Shown here: positions 1 to 7,982 of the stretch, piece by piece
Layout: each line of letters begins with the position of its first letter
How positions within the stretch are numbered: position 1 is the stretch's first letter
Source: Dyadobacter sp. 3J3
GTDB taxonomy: Bacteria; Bacteroidota; Bacteroidia; Cytophagales; Spirosomataceae
Direction of reading: 5' to 3'
DNA: 64,000 nucleotides
Assembly (NCBI RefSeq): GCF_009801115.1
Contig: NZ_VTOL01000013.1
Location: forward strand, 1 to 64,000
The notes under the pieces: model-generated
Database searches by the model: none
The model's input: only the letters and a program-made list of their open reading frames with translations
What the model was told of the DNA's origin: nothing
Position numbers and translations under genes: made by a program

Positions 1-2
1 TC

Positions 3-116
3 AGAAATAAGGTACGGTTAAAGTGTTCCAAAGCCAGACACTTAATCATGATGTTGGCTGTTGGATTGCACAACCTTAGAAATAAATTCAGAAAGCCAAT
101 AATAAATCATTCGTGA
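3..116 (+). pseudogene. C-terminal end of an IS-type DDE transposase (runs in from left edge)
   Basis: An open frame enters from the left edge and stops at 114-116. Its 37 residues include KARHLIMMLAVGLHNLRNKF, which resembles the last helix of IS4/IS5-type DDE transposases (a basic tail with HLIM..A.GLHNLR). Only the tail lies in the window, so it cannot be told whether the element is complete. The following bases, 117-329, hold no gene; they lead to the pterin genes. The family assignment comes from memory of the C-terminal pattern and is an inference. An overlapping opposite-strand frame starting at position 49 is also open to the edge but looks like nothing known. Confidence 0.5.
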
Positions 117-329
117 TATTGTCTATTAATTAAAAATTATTTCAAACCGAGCTACGTTGAGGATCTTTATCAATTATAATAATCAAATATGAACAATTTA
201 AATTAATATCGTGTTGACAGTGAAAAGTATACTCCGATGGGCAGAGACGATCCAGCCCTACGGCTTTAAGTGTGTTTGACACATACTTTGTTACGACATT
301 TAAGGCATTTTTTAATATTATCTAATAAT

Positions 330-746
330 ATGGCTCACAAAGTGGCTGTGTTTCGTAAAGAACACTTCAATGCAGCTCATCGACTTCATAATCCTGCATG
401 GTCGGATTCGAAGAATGAGGAGATTTTTGGTAAGTGTAATAACCCGAATTATCATGGTCATAATTACGAACTTATCATTCAGGTAATAGGTGAATTGAAT
501 AAGGAAACCGGGTTTGTGATTGATGTGAAGGTACTGAGCGCTATTGTAAAAGATAATGTGCTTGACCGTTTTGATCATAAAAACCTTAACCTTGATGTCG
601 AAGAATTCAGGAATTTAAATCCAACCGCAGAGAATATTGCGGTCGTTATTTACAATATTCTCAGATCAAAAATTGATGCAGAGCTTGCTCTGAAAATTAG
701 ATTATATGAAACAGAACGAAACTTTGTTGAATACCCAGTCGATTAA
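330..746 (+). CDS. queD: 6-pyruvoyl/6-carboxy-tetrahydropterin synthase family protein
   Basis: 138-residue T-fold enzyme that converts 7,8-dihydroneopterin triphosphate to a 6-substituted tetrahydropterin, in tetrahydrobiopterin or queuosine-type pathways. Zinc ligands are visible as H17 (FNAAHRLH) and H42/H44 (HGHNY). The catalytic Cys lies in GKCNNPNYHGHNY (C36), and FDHKNLN plus ETERNFVEY near the end complete the signature. The CNNPN spacing is closer to eukaryote-like PTPS than to E. coli QueD, so the exact product is open. I chose ATG 330 over an upstream in-frame codon at 270 because the family starts right at this point. The 3' end overlaps folE by 41 bases in another frame. The two genes act on consecutive steps, which strongly suggests an operon with translational coupling. 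Confidence 0.88.
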   Translation: MAHKVAVFRKEHFNAAHRLHNPAWSDSKNEEIFGKCNNPNYHGHNYELIIQVIGELNKETGFVIDVKVLSAIVKDNVLDRFDHKNLNLDVEEFRNLNPTAENIAVVIYNILRSKIDAELALKIRLYETERNFVEYPVD

Positions 747-1395
747 CAATTATGATGTTGAGGAAATTGGTGATGAGCATCTTTTTTCTTCTATTGAAAC
801 GCCCATGCGTCCAGATGCTTTTGCATTGGAGGATGATGTGAAGATTGAACTGATCGAAAAACATTTTCGCCACATCATGGAAATTATGGGCTTGGATCTG
901 ACAGACGATAGTTTGAAAGGAACGCCAAAGCGTGTTGCAAAGATGTATATCAAAGAAGTTTTCAGCGGTCTGGATCCTAAGAACAAGCCGAAAGTTGCTT
1001 TGTTTGATAATAAGTACAAGTATGACCAAATGCTTGTTGAAAAAGATATTTCTGTTTTTTCCAATTGTGAACATCATTTTGTTCCAATTTACGGGAAAGC
1101 GCATATTGCCTATATTTCAAGTGGAAAAGTAATTGGTTTATCAAAACTAAACCGGATTGTGGAATATTTTTCAAAACGTCCACAGGTTCAGGAAAGATTG
1201 ACTGTTCAGATAGCAAATGAGTTGAAACAAGCTTTACAAACGGAAGATGTAGCTGTTGTCATTGACGCGAAACACATGTGCGTACAGTCTAGAGGCGTTC
1301 GTGATGCAGGAAGCTCTACGGTTACATCATATTATGGTGGAAAGTTTGAACAGGAAGCTACTAGAAAGGAATTCCTGGCTTACTTAGGAATGTAA
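706..1395 (+). CDS. folE: GTP cyclohydrolase I
   Basis: 229 residues, the usual length. It converts GTP to 7,8-dihydroneopterin triphosphate plus formate, the entry to folate and other pterins. The zinc site is complete: C121 and H124 in NCEHHFVPIYG and C192 in HMCVQSRGV. GKVIGLSKLNRIV and RPQVQERLT are the standard family blocks. The N-terminal 45 residues are variable and lie partly in the overlap with the preceding pterin synthase gene, which uses this enzyme's product. A bidirectional hairpin terminator follows at 1507-1548. Confidence 0.95.
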   Translation: MKQNETLLNTQSINNYDVEEIGDEHLFSSIETPMRPDAFALEDDVKIELIEKHFRHIMEIMGLDLTDDSLKGTPKRVAKMYIKEVFSGLDPKNKPKVALFDNKYKYDQMLVEKDISVFSNCEHHFVPIYGKAHIAYISSGKVIGLSKLNRIVEYFSKRPQVQERLTVQIANELKQALQTEDVAVVIDAKHMCVQSRGVRDAGSSTVTSYYGGKFEQEATRKEFLAYLGM

Positions 1396-1506
1396 TTAAT
1401 GGTTAATTATTAATGGTAAATTGTTAATGCGGCATGTTGATTTAATTGGTACAGGTCCGCTTTCCTTTAAATTTAGATTATAAGTAAGAAACATATTCGC
1501 TCTAAA

Positions 1507-1548
1507 ATAATAGCCTGATCCATCTAGTGAGATGAGTCAGGCTATTAT
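1507..1548. terminator. Bidirectional hairpin terminator
   Basis: ATAATAGCCTGA (1507-1518) pairs perfectly with TCAGGCTATTAT (1537-1548), and CATC/GATG inside the loop extends the stem. It sits between the convergent genes folE (+) and the isomerase-like gene (-). The flanks carry AT-rich TTAATGGTTAAT-type words on both sides. Confidence 0.75.
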
Positions 1549-1564
1549 CATTAACCATTAACAA

Positions 1565-2494
1565 TTAAATAGTTGGTCCAACTCTTTCCAAAAGAGCCTT
1601 GGTTGCTTTAATTCCATCGCGTTCAGAAAGTTTGCTTCCTTCGTATTCGATACCGGCAATACCTTTAAATCCGCTGTCTTTTACGATTTTAAGGATTTTG
1701 GTATAATCTGTTTCAATACAGTTTCCTTTTTCATCAAAATCATATGTTTTTGCACTCACACCTTTTGCAAAAGGCATAAGTTCTTTTGTGCCCTGATAGC
1801 GGTCGTATGATTCCTCACATTCAAAACTTCCAGCTTTTCTTTTGATGCAGAAATTACCGAAATCAGGCAAAGTTCCTACATTTTTCATATTCACCTGTTT
1901 CATTACACCAGACAACCACTGGCCGTTCGAAGATGAACCACCATGGTTTTCAACGATTACATTGATTCCTGTTTTCTTCGCAAATTCTCCAAGTTTACCG
2001 AGTCCTTCCACAGCCGCTTTTGCGATTTCTTCATTGGTTCCTTTTCCAAATGCGTTCACACGAATGGTTTTGCAACCCAGATATTTTGCGCATTCAACCC
2101 ATTTGTAATGGTTTTCTACCGCTTTGTTTCTTACAGCCGCATCCAATTCTCCAAGTCCGCCTTCACCATCTATCATGATAAGGTTGTTGGTGATACCGTT
2201 GTCCTTACATCTCTGTAACAGTTCGTTCAGGTATGTTTTGTCTTCTGCTTTGTCTTTGAAAAATTGATTGACATACTCAACGATTGAAATTCCAAATTCT
2301 TTTTTTGCCAATTCAGGAAAATCCATATTCGTGATTTTCTTGGCAAATAATTCCTTGTGAAGTGACCATTCCGCTAGTGAAATGTCAAAGAACATTTTTT
2401 TAGCGGCGGATTCCGCCAAAAGGTCTGTCAGGGTAGTAGCCATCAGCGCAGTTGCGCCTGCTCTCTTTAAAAAATCACGTCTTGAAAAAGTCAT
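1565..2494 (-). CDS. Sugar phosphate isomerase/epimerase family TIM-barrel protein, Tat-exported
   Basis: 309 residues. The N-terminus has a twin-arginine signal (SRRDFLK, R5-R6, then a hydrophobic stretch to about residue 27), so export of a folded protein is likely. The rest matches the xylose-isomerase-like AP-endonuclease-2 TIM barrel. IVENHGG, LPDFGNF and AGIEYEG carry the usual Glu/His/Asp metal-ligand positions. Substrate is unknown; members often act on sugars or inositol derivatives in the periplasm. It is convergent with folE and is followed upstream by a cation efflux gene on the same strand 36 bp away. Start is ATG at 2494, required for the Tat signal. Confidence 0.8.
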   Translation of the reverse strand: MTFSRRDFLKRAGATALMATTLTDLLAESAAKKMFFDISLAEWSLHKELFAKKITNMDFPELAKKEFGISIVEYVNQFFKDKAEDKTYLNELLQRCKDNGITNNLIMIDGEGGLGELDAAVRNKAVENHYKWVECAKYLGCKTIRVNAFGKGTNEEIAKAAVEGLGKLGEFAKKTGINVIVENHGGSSSNGQWLSGVMKQVNMKNVGTLPDFGNFCIKRKAGSFECEESYDRYQGTKELMPFAKGVSAKTYDFDEKGNCIETDYTKILKIVKDSGFKGIAGIEYEGSKLSERDGIKATKALLERVGPTI

Positions 2495-2530
2495 TTCCTG
2501 GTTAGAATTTAGATTTAAGATATAGAAAAA

Positions 2531-3544
2531 TTATACATTCAGTTTAAGGCTGGCATCTTCATAAAGCTTTTGGTTTTTGACAAGATTTGCAGCATCCCAA
2601 TCAATGTCTTTTACAAAATCATATTGTCGGACAGGACAAACTTTCATTTTGCAGAAGTAACAGCATTTTGGAAGACATGGGTCAGCATGGACAAAAATCT
2701 CGGTCTCACCTGTATGATTTTCTTTTAAGATATTTTCAAATTCATGAATTGCCTCATGTGCTTTTTGTAATTCCCAATAATAAGGCAATGTAAGATGGCA
2801 ATCAATATGCAAATCAGAACCGTACTGCTGAACACGCAAATTATGTACATCAACCCAGTGATCTTTTTTATTTTCAGAAATTGATTGCACGATTTTGTCA
2901 AGCAAACTTTCATCCGTTGCATCCATTAATCCGGCAACGGATTTACTAACAAGCTGAAAGCCGTTGTAAGCTAAAAACAATCCGAACAATAACGAAGCCG
3001 CGCTGTCGATCCACACTTGCCCTGTCAGCAAAATTAACCCAACACTTACAATTAGAACTACACTACTGACGCTATCGGATAACAGATGTCGTCCATCAGC
3101 GGTCAGTGCAAGTGAATTGGCTTTTTTTCCTTCTTCAACAAGTTTATATCCGATCAGCATGTTAACGATGATCGTTATTACAATAAACACGGCTCCTTGC
3201 GCCAGATTTTGGATAGGCGCCGGTTCCATTATTCTTTTTACCGCTTCAATAATGATAAATAACGATGCGATAACGATTAAAGCGCCCTCAAAGCCGGCAG
3301 AGAAAAATTCGATTTTGCCATGACCGTAAGGGTGGTTTCTATCCTTTGGCTGCGCCGAAAGATAAATGCTGTAAAATGCAAATCCGCTCGCAATAACATT
3401 GATGATGGATTCAAGCGCATCGCTCAGGATTGCGTTGGAATCTGTCAGGTAATATGCGAAAAATTTTAATCCCGTCAGGAAAATACTCGCTACAAAAGAG
3501 AGCAGGATGAGACGTTGTTTACGCTTATTTTGGTTTATTTGCAT
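2531..3544 (-). CDS. Cation diffusion facilitator (CDF) family metal efflux transporter with Cys-rich tail
   Basis: 337 residues. Proton-coupled export of divalent metals (Zn/Fe/Mn type) across the inner membrane. Six transmembrane segments can be traced between about residues 12 and 195. SDALES (D42) in TM2 and H153-x3-D157 in TM5 form the transport metal site. HPYGHGKIE is the family block after TM2. The cytoplasmic dimer domain (about 215-290) has HxH-like residues. Unusual for textbook members is a C-terminal Cys cluster (C290, C294, C295, C298, C303), a possible metal sensor; I have seen similar tails in Bacteroidota CDF proteins. The substrate cannot be read from sequence. Confidence 0.88.
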   Translation of the reverse strand: MQINQNKRKQRLILLSFVASIFLTGLKFFAYYLTDSNAILSDALESIINVIASGFAFYSIYLSAQPKDRNHPYGHGKIEFFSAGFEGALIVIASLFIIIEAVKRIMEPAPIQNLAQGAVFIVITIIVNMLIGYKLVEEGKKANSLALTADGRHLLSDSVSSVVLIVSVGLILLTGQVWIDSAASLLFGLFLAYNGFQLVSKSVAGLMDATDESLLDKIVQSISENKKDHWVDVHNLRVQQYGSDLHIDCHLTLPYYWELQKAHEAIHEFENILKENHTGETEIFVHADPCLPKCCYFCKMKVCPVRQYDFVKDIDWDAANLVKNQKLYEDASLKLNV

Positions 3545-3582
3545 CAGAGATTAATATTTCAGAGACCAAAAATACTAAGAAA

Positions 3583-4137
3583 ATGCCGGGAATAAACACA
3601 GAAAATAATTGGAAGACGCTTTCTTCCAAGACAGTGTATGAGAATGCGTGGCTGGAAATCAGTCACCGTGAAGTGATTAACCCTGCCGGAAAAGATGGAA
3701 TATATGGTGTCGTAAAATTTAAAAATAAGGCACTTGGCATTATTCCTATTGATGAGAACGGAAATATTTACCTTGTTGGTCAGTTTCGATATGCTTTAAA
3801 TGAATATTCCTGGGAAATTCCAGAAGGCGGCGGACCTTTTGATGAAGACATGCTTGACGCAGCCAAAAGAGAATTAAAAGAAGAAACCGGTTTATTGGCC
3901 AGCAACTGGACTCAATTATCAAGAATTCACACCTCAAATTCTGCAACTGATGAGGAAGGATTTCTTTTTCTGGCGGAAGGTTTGAGCCAAAGTGAAGCAG
4001 AACCTGAAGAAACAGAAGAATTGCAGGTGAAAAAGATTCATTTGTCGGAGGCGGTGGAAATGGTGATGCGATCAGAAATTACGGATTCCATTTCAATTGC
4101 CGGAATTTTAATGGCCGCCAGACTGAAAGGTATTTAA
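3583..4137 (+). CDS. NUDIX hydrolase, ADP-ribose pyrophosphatase-like
   Basis: 184 residues. A complete Nudix box runs from G82 to L104: G-x5-E (E88), then REL (96-98), EE (100-101) and GL (103-104). The pre-box region WEIPEGGGPF is typical of the ADP-ribose/ADP-sugar pyrophosphatase branch. It hydrolyses a nucleoside-diphosphate derivative; the substrate is inferred only from the branch. It is divergent from the CDF gene and one base upstream of a LysE-type exporter gene, so the two are probably co-transcribed. Confidence 0.88.
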   Translation: MPGINTENNWKTLSSKTVYENAWLEISHREVINPAGKDGIYGVVKFKNKALGIIPIDENGNIYLVGQFRYALNEYSWEIPEGGGPFDEDMLDAAKRELKEETGLLASNWTQLSRIHTSNSATDEEGFLFLAEGLSQSEAEPEETEELQVKKIHLSEAVEMVMRSEITDSISIAGILMAARLKGI

Positions 4138-4138
4138 T

Positions 4139-4753
4139 ATGATTGAAGCTTTGTTTTATGGTATCCTGACGGGTATAGGTTTGTGCCTCACTTTTGGGAC
4201 GGTATTTTTCTCTTTGATTCAAAATAGTGTCGATAATGGTTATAGAACAGGAATTAAGATAGCTTTTGGTGTTTTTATTTCAGATGCTATTTTCGTCTTT
4301 TTTGCGATTTTTGGAACTGGCTTATTGCCTGATATCCATAATTTTCAAAAGTACATGGCTGGTGCCGGTGTTCTTTTTTTGTTGGTTTTGGGTGTTTCAA
4401 ATCTTGTAAAAGGGCAGCCAAAGGTTGCTTATCCAAAAACCAGATTTGGTAATTTGTTATATTATTTTACAACCGGATTTTTTCTAAATGCTTTGAATCC
4501 GGTAAATTTTATTAGTTGGGTAACGATCGCGTCTTACATACGATCCACTTTACATTATAATTTCCACCAGGTTTTATTATTCTTCACGGCAAGTATAATC
4601 GCTGTTTTTCTTGTAGAAAGTTCGATAGCCGTTTTTGCAGATAAACTGAAAAAAGTTTTTACTCCGAAAGTTGTTTTGATTTTTAACAAGGTGACAGGTG
4701 TTGTCTTTATTTTGATTGCGTGTCAGATTGCTTATAGCAATTTTTTGAAATAG
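4139..4753 (+). CDS. LysE family amino-acid/metabolite exporter
   Basis: 204-residue inner-membrane protein with about six hydrophobic helices. The N-terminal block GLCLTFGTVFFSLIQNSVDNG and the first-helix Gly pattern match LysE/RhtB exporters, as does NALNPVNFISW in the middle. It starts one base after the NUDIX stop codon. Substrate unknown. A hairpin terminator follows at 4774-4808. Confidence 0.85.
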   Translation: MIEALFYGILTGIGLCLTFGTVFFSLIQNSVDNGYRTGIKIAFGVFISDAIFVFFAIFGTGLLPDIHNFQKYMAGAGVLFLLVLGVSNLVKGQPKVAYPKTRFGNLLYYFTTGFFLNALNPVNFISWVTIASYIRSTLHYNFHQVLLFFTASIIAVFLVESSIAVFADKLKKVFTPKVVLIFNKVTGVVFILIACQIAYSNFLK

Positions 4754-4773
4754 GAAAATGAAATTTTGAAATA

Positions 4774-4808
4774 AAAAAGGGCCAGAATTTAGATTCTGAC
4801 TCTTTTTT
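4774..4808. terminator. Rho-independent terminator after lysE-type gene
   Basis: AAAAAGGGCCAGAAT pairs with ATTCTGACTCTTTTT across a short loop with one mismatch. The flanking A and T runs make it usable in both directions between the convergent exporter and GH3-like genes. Confidence 0.75.
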
Positions 4809-4848
4809 ATACTTTCATGAAACTTGTGATGGATCGCAAATGCGTTTT

Positions 4849-4982
4849 CCATGGGATAAATCCCATGGCTACAAAGTCGGTCGTGCCTAAGGCACTATGA
4901 ATCTGAAATTTTCTTTAAATCATTTATAGCTTACAATGCCATAGGCATGACCTACATTGTAGCCGTGAATTTAAATCCACGG
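4849..4982. repeat. Inverted pair of 48-bp REP-like palindromic units
   Basis: Two similar 48-base units, 4849-4896 and the reverse complement of 4935-4982, face each other across 38 bases. Each has a long palindrome and a short hairpin with a 3-base loop. The left unit has CCATGGGAT-AA-ATCCCATGG, a linker GCTACAAAGTCGGTC, then GTGCC-TAA-GGCAC. The right unit has CCGTGgatttaaattCACGG, GCTACAATGTAGGTCA, then TGCC-ATA-GGCA. This two-hairpin, inverted-pair layout is what REP/BIME elements mobilised by RAYT (IS200/IS605-like) transposases look like. No RAYT gene is in the window, so that link is inferred. Confidence 0.7.
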
Positions 4983-4985
4983 GAA

Positions 4986-6566
4986 CTATTTAGAAAATAC
5001 CTCATCCACAACATATCCATTGTTTTTCAAATATTCTTTCCAATCTTCGATCAAAAAGTTTTTCAGAACGCGTGGGAATTTATTTTGTCCACCCATTTTT
5101 CCTTTTGACTCCAGCCAGCCATAAAAAGCCTTATTGGGCAACACGGTTACGAAAACGTCTTTCAACGCATGTTTGCGTTCCACTGCGTAATCGTCGTTCA
5201 ATTCACAAAGTTTTGCATCAATTTTGGTTTTCAAAATCTCAGGATCAACATTACTTTCATCTACGCCAATATACCAGTGATGCGCGAAAAGTGAATCGTG
5301 CTCAACGCCGCAAACCGTAAATTCTTTAACTGTCAAGCCTAATTCGTCAGAAATTAAATCAACGGCTTTGTTCATATTGTCAACCGAAAGATGTTCTCCG
5401 CACAAACTTAGATAATGTTTTGTGCGACCGGTAATTACGATTTCCGCCTTTGCTTTATCTACAAATTTAACGGTATCACCAATCAGATAACGCCATGCGC
5501 CTGAGCAGGTTGAAATCAAAAGTGCATATTCTTTTCCTTCTTCAACCTGATCTACCATCAGTGTTTCCGGAGAAGCAACTATTGTACCTTCCGAATCAAA
5601 ATTCTTTTCATTAAAAGGGACAAATTCGAAGAAAATCCCATTGTCAAGAACCAAGGCCATTCCCGCTGCACCCGGACGATTTTGATAAGCAATGAAGCCC
5701 TCAGAGGCCAGGTAAGTATTGATATAAATGAGCGGTCTGGCCAGCAATTTTTCAAAACCTTTACGATAAGGTTCAAATGAAACTCCGCCGTGTGCGAATA
5801 CCTGAAGATTGGGCCATATGTCGTGGATTGTTTTTACTTTATAATGCGAAATGATTTTTTCCATTAAAAGCTGTATCCATGCCGGTACGCCTACAATAAA
5901 ACCAATGTCCCATTCATGGGCTTTCAGCGTAATTTCTTCCAGTTTTAATCCCCAGTCCTTTTCAGAAGCAATTTTTTCTCCCGGTTTGTAGTATGGGCGA
6001 AACCAGGCAGGAATCTGACTGGCTGTTATACCACTCAAATCACCTTCGTAGTGAGAATCCTGATTGTTAAGGTTTGTACTTCCTCCCAACATCAGAAATC
6101 CTTTTTCATATAAATCATCCGGAAGATCCTTATAGCTTCCAAGCGATAATATTTGTCGAATGCTGGTTTTCTGGATAGCCTTTGACATGGCCTTCGTTAC
6201 CGGAATGTGCTTGGTCGCAGCTTCCGAAGTTCCTGAGCTTAAAGCATAATATTTAATGCTTCCCGGCCAGCAAATATCTTTTTCGCCATCCAGGGAACGA
6301 TGCCACCATTCTTTAAAAATGGCGTTGTAATCATAAACCGGAACTGATTTTTTATACTGTTCATAAAACGCACCTTTATTGCCAAAAAGGATGGACGATA
6401 ACAATTCATCAAAATTGTATTTTTCTCCAAACTCGGTATACCTGGCCTTCGCCAAAAGTTTTGCTAATGTCTTTTTCTGCTGCTGATGAATGGTTGCCTT
6501 CTTCCTGTTAGCAACGATGTTACTCAACCGGATTCCTCTTTTAAGCAAACTTCCTACTATGGCCAT
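4986..6566 (-). CDS. GH3 auxin-responsive promoter family protein (ANL-type acyl-amide synthetase)
   Basis: 526 residues, full family length. GH3 enzymes adenylate a carboxylic acid and join it to an amino acid or amine. The ATP-binding SSGTS motif is at 110-114 (ALSSGTSEAATKHIP). YINTYLASEGFIAYQ and ITGRTKHYLSLCGEHLS are GH3-type blocks with the hinge and catalytic loop. The bacterial substrate is unknown. It is co-directional with surE, 20 bp downstream of it, and ends next to the REP-like pair. Confidence 0.85.
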   Translation of the reverse strand: MAIVGSLLKRGIRLSNIVANRKKATIHQQQKKTLAKLLAKARYTEFGEKYNFDELLSSILFGNKGAFYEQYKKSVPVYDYNAIFKEWWHRSLDGEKDICWPGSIKYYALSSGTSEAATKHIPVTKAMSKAIQKTSIRQILSLGSYKDLPDDLYEKGFLMLGGSTNLNNQDSHYEGDLSGITASQIPAWFRPYYKPGEKIASEKDWGLKLEEITLKAHEWDIGFIVGVPAWIQLLMEKIISHYKVKTIHDIWPNLQVFAHGGVSFEPYRKGFEKLLARPLIYINTYLASEGFIAYQNRPGAAGMALVLDNGIFFEFVPFNEKNFDSEGTIVASPETLMVDQVEEGKEYALLISTCSGAWRYLIGDTVKFVDKAKAEIVITGRTKHYLSLCGEHLSVDNMNKAVDLISDELGLTVKEFTVCGVEHDSLFAHHWYIGVDESNVDPEILKTKIDAKLCELNDDYAVERKHALKDVFVTVLPNKAFYGWLESKGKMGGQNKFPRVLKNFLIEDWKEYLKNNGYVVDEVFSK

Positions 6567-6586
6567 AGCTGATTTTCTAACGTGGG

Positions 6587-7354
6587 TTATAAATTCCAGG
6601 TTTCAAGCTCTTTCAAAGCTTTATACTCTGTTAAATCATATTGACAAGGTACAACGGAAATGTAATTATTATCCAATGCCCAAACATCTGTATCTTCTTT
6701 TTCTGTATCAAAGTTGACAAACTTGCCTGCCATCCAAAGATAACCCCGACCGTTTGGATCAACGCGATGGTCAAATTTTTCCTGCCATTTGGCATGGGCC
6801 TGGCGGCAAACTTTCACACCTTTAAGAGGTTCATCCGACTTCTCAGGAATATTAACGTTCAGGGCTATGCCCTTTGGTATACCATGTTTTAAGGCCGATT
6901 CTGTAATCGATTTTATGAAAGGTATACCATGACTGAAATCGGCATCTTCCTTGTAATCGCATAATGAAAAGCCGATTGCCGGAATGCCTTCAATAGCCCC
7001 TTCAATGGCTGCTGACATCGTTCCGGAGTAAAGTACACTGATAGAACTGTTACTTCCATGATTGATTCCGCTTACGACCAAATCAGGTTTTCTGTCTTGT
7101 AAAACATAGTTTTTCGCCAGTTTGACACAATCTGCCGGTGTTCCCGAGCATTCGTATTCTACAACATCTTGAAAAATATGCGTTTCATATAATCTTAACG
7201 GTTCGCCAATTGTGATGGCGTGACCCATTCCGGATTGCGGGCTATTCGGTGCTACAACGATAACATCGCCAATGGTTTTCATGATATCAACCAATGTGCG
7301 AATTCCTAACGATGTTATTCCATCATCATTTGTAACTAAAATAAGTGGTTTCAT
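6587..7354 (-). CDS. surE: 5'/3'-nucleotidase SurE
   Basis: 255 residues, the expected size. Metal-dependent phosphatase for nucleoside monophosphates, linked to stationary-phase survival. The metal site is intact: D10 and D11 in TNDDG, S41 in NSPQSGMGHA and N98 in SGINHGSN. SGTMSAAIEG is the other conserved block. It heads an apparent two-gene unit with the GH3-like gene, which starts 20 bp after its stop. Start at ATG 7354 gives the canonical MKPLILVTNDDG N-terminus. Confidence 0.95.
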   Translation of the reverse strand: MKPLILVTNDDGITSLGIRTLVDIMKTIGDVIVVAPNSPQSGMGHAITIGEPLRLYETHIFQDVVEYECSGTPADCVKLAKNYVLQDRKPDLVVSGINHGSNSSISVLYSGTMSAAIEGAIEGIPAIGFSLCDYKEDADFSHGIPFIKSITESALKHGIPKGIALNVNIPEKSDEPLKGVKVCRQAHAKWQEKFDHRVDPNGRGYLWMAGKFVNFDTEKEDTDVWALDNNYISVVPCQYDLTEYKALKELETWNL

Positions 7355-7478
7355 ATATTAATTCAAAATTTACTCAACTTTATATCCGCCGAAATTCGAA
7401 GAATTTTGTACACGAAAATTAATTAGTTTTACGGCCAGCAGGATTCAACTTTACTTTAAAAAATCAAATTTAAGGAAT

Positions 7479-7979
7479 ATGCCTTCATTCTCAATAAAGC
7501 ATGCTACCCTTGCCGACATACCCGTCGTGATCCGGATTCAGGAAAAAACGTGGGAACCGACTTACCGTGAAATCCTTACCAAAGAGCAAATAGATTATAT
7601 GTTTGAAAAAATATATTCTAAAAATGCGCTGGAAATTCAAATGACAGAAGGCAAACAACAATTTTTACTATTGTTCAATACAGAAACTCCGGAAGGTTTT
7701 GCCGCAATATCTGAGGAAGAACCCGGATATTTCAAGTTACACAAGATTTATGTACTTCCAACAACTCAGGGAACAGGAGCGGGGAAATTTTTGCTGACGG
7801 AAGTAGAAAATTATGTCAGATCACTGGGTGGAAAAAAACTTGCGTTGAATGTGAACCGATACAACAAAGCCAGGTCATTTTATGAGCGGATGAATTTTCA
7901 GGTGACAAAAGAAGTTGATGTTCCAATCGGTCCTTACTGGATGAACGATTTCATCATGGAGAAACAATTGGAACAATAA
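7479..7979 (+). CDS. GNAT family N-acetyltransferase
   Basis: 166 residues. Motif A is clear: KIYVLPTTQGTGAGKFLL with Q-x-x-G-x-G acetyl-CoA binding. LNVNRYNKARSFYERMNF is the usual second block. The acceptor substrate is unknown. It is divergent from surE and convergent with the tRNA hydroxylase gene trhO, whose stop lies 3 bases away. Confidence 0.87.
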   Translation: MPSFSIKHATLADIPVVIRIQEKTWEPTYREILTKEQIDYMFEKIYSKNALEIQMTEGKQQFLLLFNTETPEGFAAISEEEPGYFKLHKIYVLPTTQGTGAGKFLLTEVENYVRSLGGKKLALNVNRYNKARSFYERMNFQVTKEVDVPIGPYWMNDFIMEKQLEQ

Positions 7980-7982
7980 CGA

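Noticed and set aside
1..49. Minus-strand frame beginning MIKCLALEHF and open to the left edge
   Set aside because: It overlaps the better-supported transposase tail on the other strand and resembles nothing known.
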